Shown here: piece by piece, positions 60,907-64,000 of the stretch
How positions within the stretch are numbered: the stretch's first letter is position 1
Layout: each line of letters opens with the position of its first letter
Assembly: GCF_014643535.1 (NCBI RefSeq)
Contig: NZ_BMJQ01000007.1
Location: forward strand, 248,001 to 312,000
Direction: 5' to 3'
Origin: Aliidongia dinghuensis
Lineage (GTDB): Bacteria > Pseudomonadota > Alphaproteobacteria > ATCC43930 > CGMCC-115725
DNA: 64,000 nt
Notes under the pieces: model-generated
The model's input: the letters and a program-made list of their open reading frames with translations, nothing else
The model's database searches: none
What the model was told of the DNA's origin: nothing
Position numbers and translations under genes: made by a program

Positions 60907-61182
60907 CTAGAACTCGACCCGCCTGCCGATCTGGCCAGCGTGGTGCCACGGTTCCTCGGGCGGCTTCGTCGGGTCGAAGCCGTCCGTCCAACCGGGCTTG
61001 TCCAGCTCACATTCATAGATCCGGAACCCGTCCGGATAATCGACGAACCCGACGAGATCCTTCAGTTGCTCAATCGTGGCCTTGGCCAGTTCGAGGTCGG
61101 AATAGGTGCCGATCGCTTTCTCATCGAAGTAATCGGTGTGCTCCATCCGATACACGTGCCATAAGCTGTAGACGACATTCAT
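60907..61182 (-). CDS. Immunity-like protein (DUF7336-like), copy A
   Basis: 91 residues from ATG 61182. Val-Tyr-Ser-Leu-Trp-His-Val at the start, Ile-Gly-Thr-Tyr-Ser-Asp, Val-Asp-Tyr-Pro-Asp-Gly-Phe-Arg-Ile and Trp-Thr-Asp-Gly-Phe fit a small alpha-beta family I recall as DUF7336, often next to toxins. It is a divergent paralogue of the next gene upstream. Both follow the second portal's toxin domain in the same direction. Confidence 0.6.
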   Translation of the reverse strand: MNVVYSLWHVYRMEHTDYFDEKAIGTYSDLELAKATIEQLKDLVGFVDYPDGFRIYECELDKPGWTDGFDPTKPPEEPWHHAGQIGRRVEF

Positions 61183-61269
61183 GGGATCGTGCCCCCTGGC
61201 ACTGCAAAGATGACGGATGGGGCGCCGGTTCACTGAAGCAATACATGCAACCGCCGGCGCTCCGCTGCG

Positions 61270-61476
61270 TCAGAAGCCGTAGGCCCAGCCGGTTAAGTTC
61301 AATCTCGTGTCGTAGATCTCGAAATCATCCGGATAGTCGGCAAAGCCCGGCTTCGTCTTCAGCAGCTCGATTGCCGCCTTGGCACTCTCCTCACTCGAGA
61401 AAAAACCGATGTGCTTCCCGGTATCATTCTCGTCGTCGATGGGCCTGACGTGCCACACGTCATAAATTACCGTCAT
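61270..61476 (-). CDS. Immunity-like protein (DUF7336-like), copy B
   Basis: 68 residues from ATG 61476, 12 bases after the toxin-bearing portal half. Val-Tyr? is replaced by Ile-Tyr-Asp-Val-Trp-His-Val, then Ile-Gly-Phe-Phe-Ser-Ser-Glu-Glu, Phe-Ala-Asp-Tyr-Pro-Asp-Asp-Phe-Glu-Ile-Tyr and Trp-Ala-Tyr-Gly-Phe. It aligns along its length with copy A. The immediate adjacency makes it the best candidate for cognate immunity to the second toxin domain. Confidence 0.62.
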   Translation of the reverse strand: MTVIYDVWHVRPIDDENDTGKHIGFFSSEESAKAAIELLKTKPGFADYPDDFEIYDTRLNLTGWAYGF

Positions 61477-61488
61477 GGGCCTGCTCCT

Positions 61489-62469
61489 TCATATCTCATC
61501 GCGCTCGAGCAGCGACTTGGGGATCCGGAAATTCCTGTCGCCCCATTTCTGTATCCGATTGTATTCCGATGTCTGCCCCTTGCCCCAATTGCCCGGCCCG
61601 TATCGCTCGTCAAGCAACCGTTTGGCGAAGTCGCTCCCGTTCTCGCGGATCATGGGGCGAAATCCTTCCGCCCAACTCGGCGGCCCCTTCGCTCCCTCCT
61701 TGCCGCTCAAGCGCGGCACCGTCTCCTTGAACTGGTTCAGAACCTCGTCGGGCAGGCCGCGCAGAGAGAACGGCAGCCGGCCGAACGCGGTCAGCGCGTC
61801 GGGCAGCACCAACTCCTGCGCGAGCACCAAGTGCCCGCCAGCATGATTATCCGGACTTGCCACGGCCGGCAAGGAGTTTGTTCCCGTTTCGTTTCCATTG
61901 CCACTCCAACGCCCGCGGTCGTCGCGCGGCTGGTCCGGGTCGAACCCGGCCTTGGCGAGCGAGCCTGGCAGCGGGCTTGCCGGCGTCGCGGTGGTGAGCG
62001 TGTCGCCGCCGGCGATCGGTGCCAGGCCCAACTCGGCCCGCACCTCGTTCCGGGTCTTGATGCCGGCCGCGACATAGGCGGCCGCGATCGTCGCCTGCGC
62101 CTGTGGCTCGGTCGCCGTTTGGTCGGCCCAGGCGAACTCGAGGTCGGGCCAGCCCAGCACTTGCGCCAGGACGCGGTCGATCAGGCCCTTGACCCAGCCC
62201 ATGAGGGGCTGCAGCCCCTCGGCCAAGGCCGAGCCCTGCGCCGTCTCCGCCGTCGCCCGGTTCGTCGTCCGGGCGAACGCGGTCGGCGGGATCGAGAACG
62301 CGAAGCACACGACGCGCGCCAGCCACTCGTCGAACTCGTCTTTGAGCGGCACGTCGCGCACCGGCTGGTACTTGAGGCCGCCCGGCACGAAGCGCGTGTG
62401 GCGCCGGGCGGCGAGGTTGCCTTCCAAGAGCGCGTCCCAGTACTCCTGGAACTGGCGGATCTGCGGCAT
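61489..62469 (-). pseudogene. Second portal gene, C-terminal half with a different toxin domain
   Basis: The frame begins inside the 68-bp repeat and continues Gln-Ile-Arg-Gln-Phe-Gln-Glu-Tyr-Trp, exactly where the N-terminal half at 54,450 stops. After about 170 residues matching portal copy 1 it has the linker Lys-Ala-Gly-Phe-Asp-Pro-Asp-Gln-Pro-Arg-Asp-Asp and then a distinct tail: Pro-Ser-Trp-Ala-Glu-Gly-Phe-Arg-Pro, Asp-Phe-Ala-Lys-Arg-Leu-Leu-Asp-Glu-Arg-Tyr-Gly, Tyr-Asn-Arg-Ile-Gln-Lys-Trp-Gly-Asp-Arg. That tail is like toxin domains at the end of Rhs-type proteins. The ATG at 62469 is probably fortuitous. Confidence 0.8.
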
Positions 62470-62530
62470 TAGGCAGCAAACTCACCAAGGGAGTTTTGCT
62501 CCCCAGTGCTGCGCCTGATGCCTTAGGGGA
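62463..62530. repeat. 68-bp repeat, right copy
   Basis: Identical to 54449-54516, same orientation. It joins the reversed portal half to the 3' part of the accessory membrane gene. Just left of it GCGGATCTG (62455-62463) is the inverse of CAGATCCGC (54442-54450) at the left junction. Confidence 0.95.
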
Positions 62531-62631
62531 ACCGCGCCACAGACCGGCGTCTGGCGGTGATCGAAAGCCGGCTCGACGGCGTCCATGACTCGCTCGAGAA
62601 GATCGAGCGCCACCTGGCAGGGGCCGAGTAG
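62531..62631 (+). pseudogene. Phage accessory membrane protein, 3' part (split)
   Basis: The frame reads Arg-Ala-Thr-Asp-Arg-Arg-Leu-Ala-Val-Ile-Glu-Ser-Arg-Leu-Asp-Gly-Val-His-Asp-Ser and ends at TAG 62629, a heptad-like coiled coil. It continues in phase the helix broken at 58,029, giving about 100 residues for the restored protein. The stop is four bases before the lysozyme-like start. Confidence 0.65.
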
Positions 62632-62634
62632 CGC

Positions 62635-63087
62635 ATGTCGATCGGAAGCGCCTTGCCGCGCGGCATTCGCCTTCATAATCCCGGGTGGCTCGAGCGGATC
62701 GGCATCGACTGGCGCGGCATGGCGCCGGACCAGTCCATCGATCCGCGCCTCGTGGTCTTCGCCGGGCCGGAATGGGGGATTCGCGCGCTCGCCCGGACGT
62801 TACTCGGCTACCAGCATCAGGAGGGACGTCACACGATTGCCGGCCTCGTGTCGCGCTTTCGTCCGCCGGAGCAATACGACGTGCCGGCCTATAACCGATG
62901 GATCGCGGCCTCGCTGGATAAGCGGCCCAGTGATCGCGTGTCTCTCGACGAGCCGCCCATCCTGATGGGGTTCGTCCAGGCGATCATCAACCGAGAGAAC
63001 GGCCCGCTGCCGACCGACCGGGCGGTCTGGTACCCGCGCGAAACGATCGCCCGCGGCCTCAAGCTCGCGCACGGCCGCAGATATTAA
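62635..63087 (+). CDS. Virion lysozyme-like protein (structural protein P5 type)
   Basis: 150 residues from ATG 62635. Pro-Arg-Gly-Ile-Arg-Leu-His-Asn-Pro-Gly-Trp, then Asp-Trp-Arg-Gly-Met, Val-Val-Phe-Ala-Gly-Pro-Glu-Trp-Gly-Ile-Arg-Ala-Leu-Ala-Arg and Thr-Ile-Ala-Gly-Leu-Val-Ser-Arg-Phe-Arg-Pro-Pro match the P5-type peptidoglycan-degrading domain of phages. The usual Asn-Asn-Pro-Gly-Asn reads Leu-His-Asn-Pro-Gly-Trp. It probably opens the cell wall at release or entry. Confidence 0.82.
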   Translation: MSIGSALPRGIRLHNPGWLERIGIDWRGMAPDQSIDPRLVVFAGPEWGIRALARTLLGYQHQEGRHTIAGLVSRFRPPEQYDVPAYNRWIAASLDKRPSDRVSLDEPPILMGFVQAIINRENGPLPTDRAVWYPRETIARGLKLAHGRRY

Positions 63088-63111
63088 TCCCCCGATCAAG
63101 GAGAGCACGTG

Positions 63112-63636
63112 ATGAACTTGTGGGACGATGCCAAGCAGGCCTTGGCCACAGTGGCGCCCATCCTCGGGACTGCCGTCGGCGGTCCGCTCGGCGGCACCGC
63201 TGCGCGCCTCGTGGCGTCCGCGCTCGGCCTCGACCCGGCGACGCCCGTGCCGCAGCTCGCGACCGCGGTGGCGACGGCCTCGCCCGACCAACTGCTCGCG
63301 CTCAAGAAGGCCGATGCGGACTTTCAGCTGGCGCTCCGGAACCTCGATCTCTCGGCGGACAAGCTCGCCGTCGATGACCGGGCGAGCGCGCGCAGCCGGG
63401 AGGCTGCAACCCACGACTGGGTTCCGGGCACGCTCATGATGCTGCTGACAGCCGGCTTCTTCGGTCTGATTGCGTTCCTCGCGCGCCATGATGTCCCGGG
63501 CGGCAACCGCGACCTGCTCAACATCCTGCTCGGAACCCTGGGCAGCGCCTGGACCGGCGGCGTCACCTACTATTTCGGCTCGTCGGTCGGGTCCGCCGCC
63601 AAGGATCGGGCGATCGGCGCCCTCATGCGGCGATAG
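63112..63636 (+). CDS. Holin-like phage membrane protein (3TM type)
   Basis: 174 residues from ATG 63112 (AAGGAG upstream; GTG 63109 possible). It begins with a Gly/Ala-rich hydrophobic stretch, a helical Ala/Leu/Asp segment and then two membrane helices (Val-Pro-Gly-Thr-Leu-Met-Met-Leu-Leu and Leu-Leu-Asn-Ile-Leu-Leu-Gly). The tail Tyr-Tyr-Phe-Gly-Ser-Ser-Val-Gly-Ser-Ala-Ala-Lys-Asp is characteristic of the 3TM phage/holin family. With the lysozyme-like gene it forms a lysis pair. Confidence 0.82.
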   Translation: MNLWDDAKQALATVAPILGTAVGGPLGGTAARLVASALGLDPATPVPQLATAVATASPDQLLALKKADADFQLALRNLDLSADKLAVDDRASARSREAATHDWVPGTLMMLLTAGFFGLIAFLARHDVPGGNRDLLNILLGTLGSAWTGGVTYYFGSSVGSAAKDRAIGALMRR

Positions 63637-63730
63637 TTTTGGTGACGAAACGGATCGCAAATTGCGAGGCATTTCGCAATGGCTTCGCAATCTGGTTTGG
63701 CAGTCCGCGAAATTTGCCGAACGCGCCACC

Positions 63731-63862
63731 CTAGCGGGCGGAAGAGGCCAGGGAGGCGGATGGGCTGCTGCGGGGCAGGATGGGAATGCCGGCGGTTTCC
63801 GTGACGGCGATCAGGATCCAGACGAAGATGAGGCCGATCACGACCCGGACGAATCCGACCAT
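63731..63862 (-). CDS. Small single-helix membrane protein (43 aa)
   Basis: ATG 63862 follows GGGAGG at about eight bases. The peptide has one strong membrane helix (Val-Val-Ile-Gly-Leu-Ile-Phe-Val-Trp-Ile-Leu-Ile-Ala-Val) and a Ser/Ala-rich end, stopping at 63731. I know no family. The remaining bases to the window end hold nothing I recognise. Confidence 0.45.
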   Translation of the reverse strand: MVGFVRVVIGLIFVWILIAVTETAGIPILPRSSPSASLASSAR

Positions 63863-64000
63863 GCGCCGTTCCTCCCGCCTGACGGCCGGTCGGAGAGGGA
63901 AGCGGCCGTCTTGGTATGGAGGTTCTACGCCGAATGCCGGGCGACTATCCCCGGCGCGCGCGTGATGTGGAGAAGGAAGAGGAGGGGGCGGGGCCGAGCG

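Noticed and set aside
54442..62463. The inverted block as an active site-specific invertible switch
   Set aside because: The inverted sequence at the junctions is only nine bases, the longer 68-bp repeats are direct, and no invertase gene is present; a one-off rearrangement is simpler.

Overview
The window is a high-GC chromosome segment from an alphaproteobacterium, most likely a Rhodospirillales-type organism. The basis is the linked order pckA, chvI, chvG, hprK, rapZ, manX, ptsH, ptsI, a MucR regulator, MmcB, a two-subunit-III cytochrome oxidase operon and PEP-CTERM-associated proteins. I do not claim a genus.

Bases 1-44,500 are mostly ordinary chromosome. In order they hold: a two-gene response-regulator operon (REC-Hpt and a sigma-54 activator); a LysR/TDT malate-type transporter pair divergent from a type-2 malate dehydrogenase; a five-gene aa3-type oxidase operon; tRNA-Arg(CCG); an ABC ATPase with a lipoprotein hydrolase; polA; PEP carboxykinase; a ChvI/ChvG two-component system running into a PTS-Ntr-like cascade in which HprK and RapZ share one uninterrupted reading frame; mucR beside a cold-shock-domain protein; class II lysyl-tRNA synthetase; mmcB and alkB; panC; an orphan LivH-type permease; two c-di-GMP enzymes; and an OmpA-family porin.

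Bases 44,700-63,650 form a phage-derived element. It opens with a divergent control pair, an XRE/S24 repressor and a DUF6456-like protein that recalls the GafA/GafY activators of gene transfer agents. Terminase small and large subunits and a portal protein follow. The portal carries a polymorphic-toxin-like domain at its C-terminus, and its immunity-like gene overlaps the portal stop. Then come further toxin and immunity cassettes: a zincin-like toxin with a frameshift and a stop, a small exported immunity candidate, a frameshifted small protein and a SUKH protein. A truncated AAA ATPase and a PEP-CTERM protein lie next to these.

A second, about 96% identical portal gene is split. Its N-terminal half is at 53,650-54,450 (+). 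Its C-terminal half, with a different toxin domain and its own immunity-like genes, is at 62,469-61,489 (-). A small membrane-protein gene is split in the same way (58,222-58,029 and 62,531-62,631). The simplest reading is an inversion of about 8 kb (54,450-62,463) associated with a 3.5-kb IS1595-family transposon with passenger genes (54,512-58,028) and a 68-bp direct repeat at both junctions. Protease and capsid genes lie inside the inverted block. A virion-lysozyme-like gene and a holin-like gene lie just outside it.

Three copies of a roughly 100-bp leader (GAAC-type repeat, TTGAC box, conserved core, intrinsic-terminator hairpin) stand before terminase, the second portal and the protease. 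More terminators stand before the capsid gene and the membrane-protein gene. Together with the DUF6456 protein this suggests late-gene control by activation plus anti-termination. No tail genes are seen in the window.
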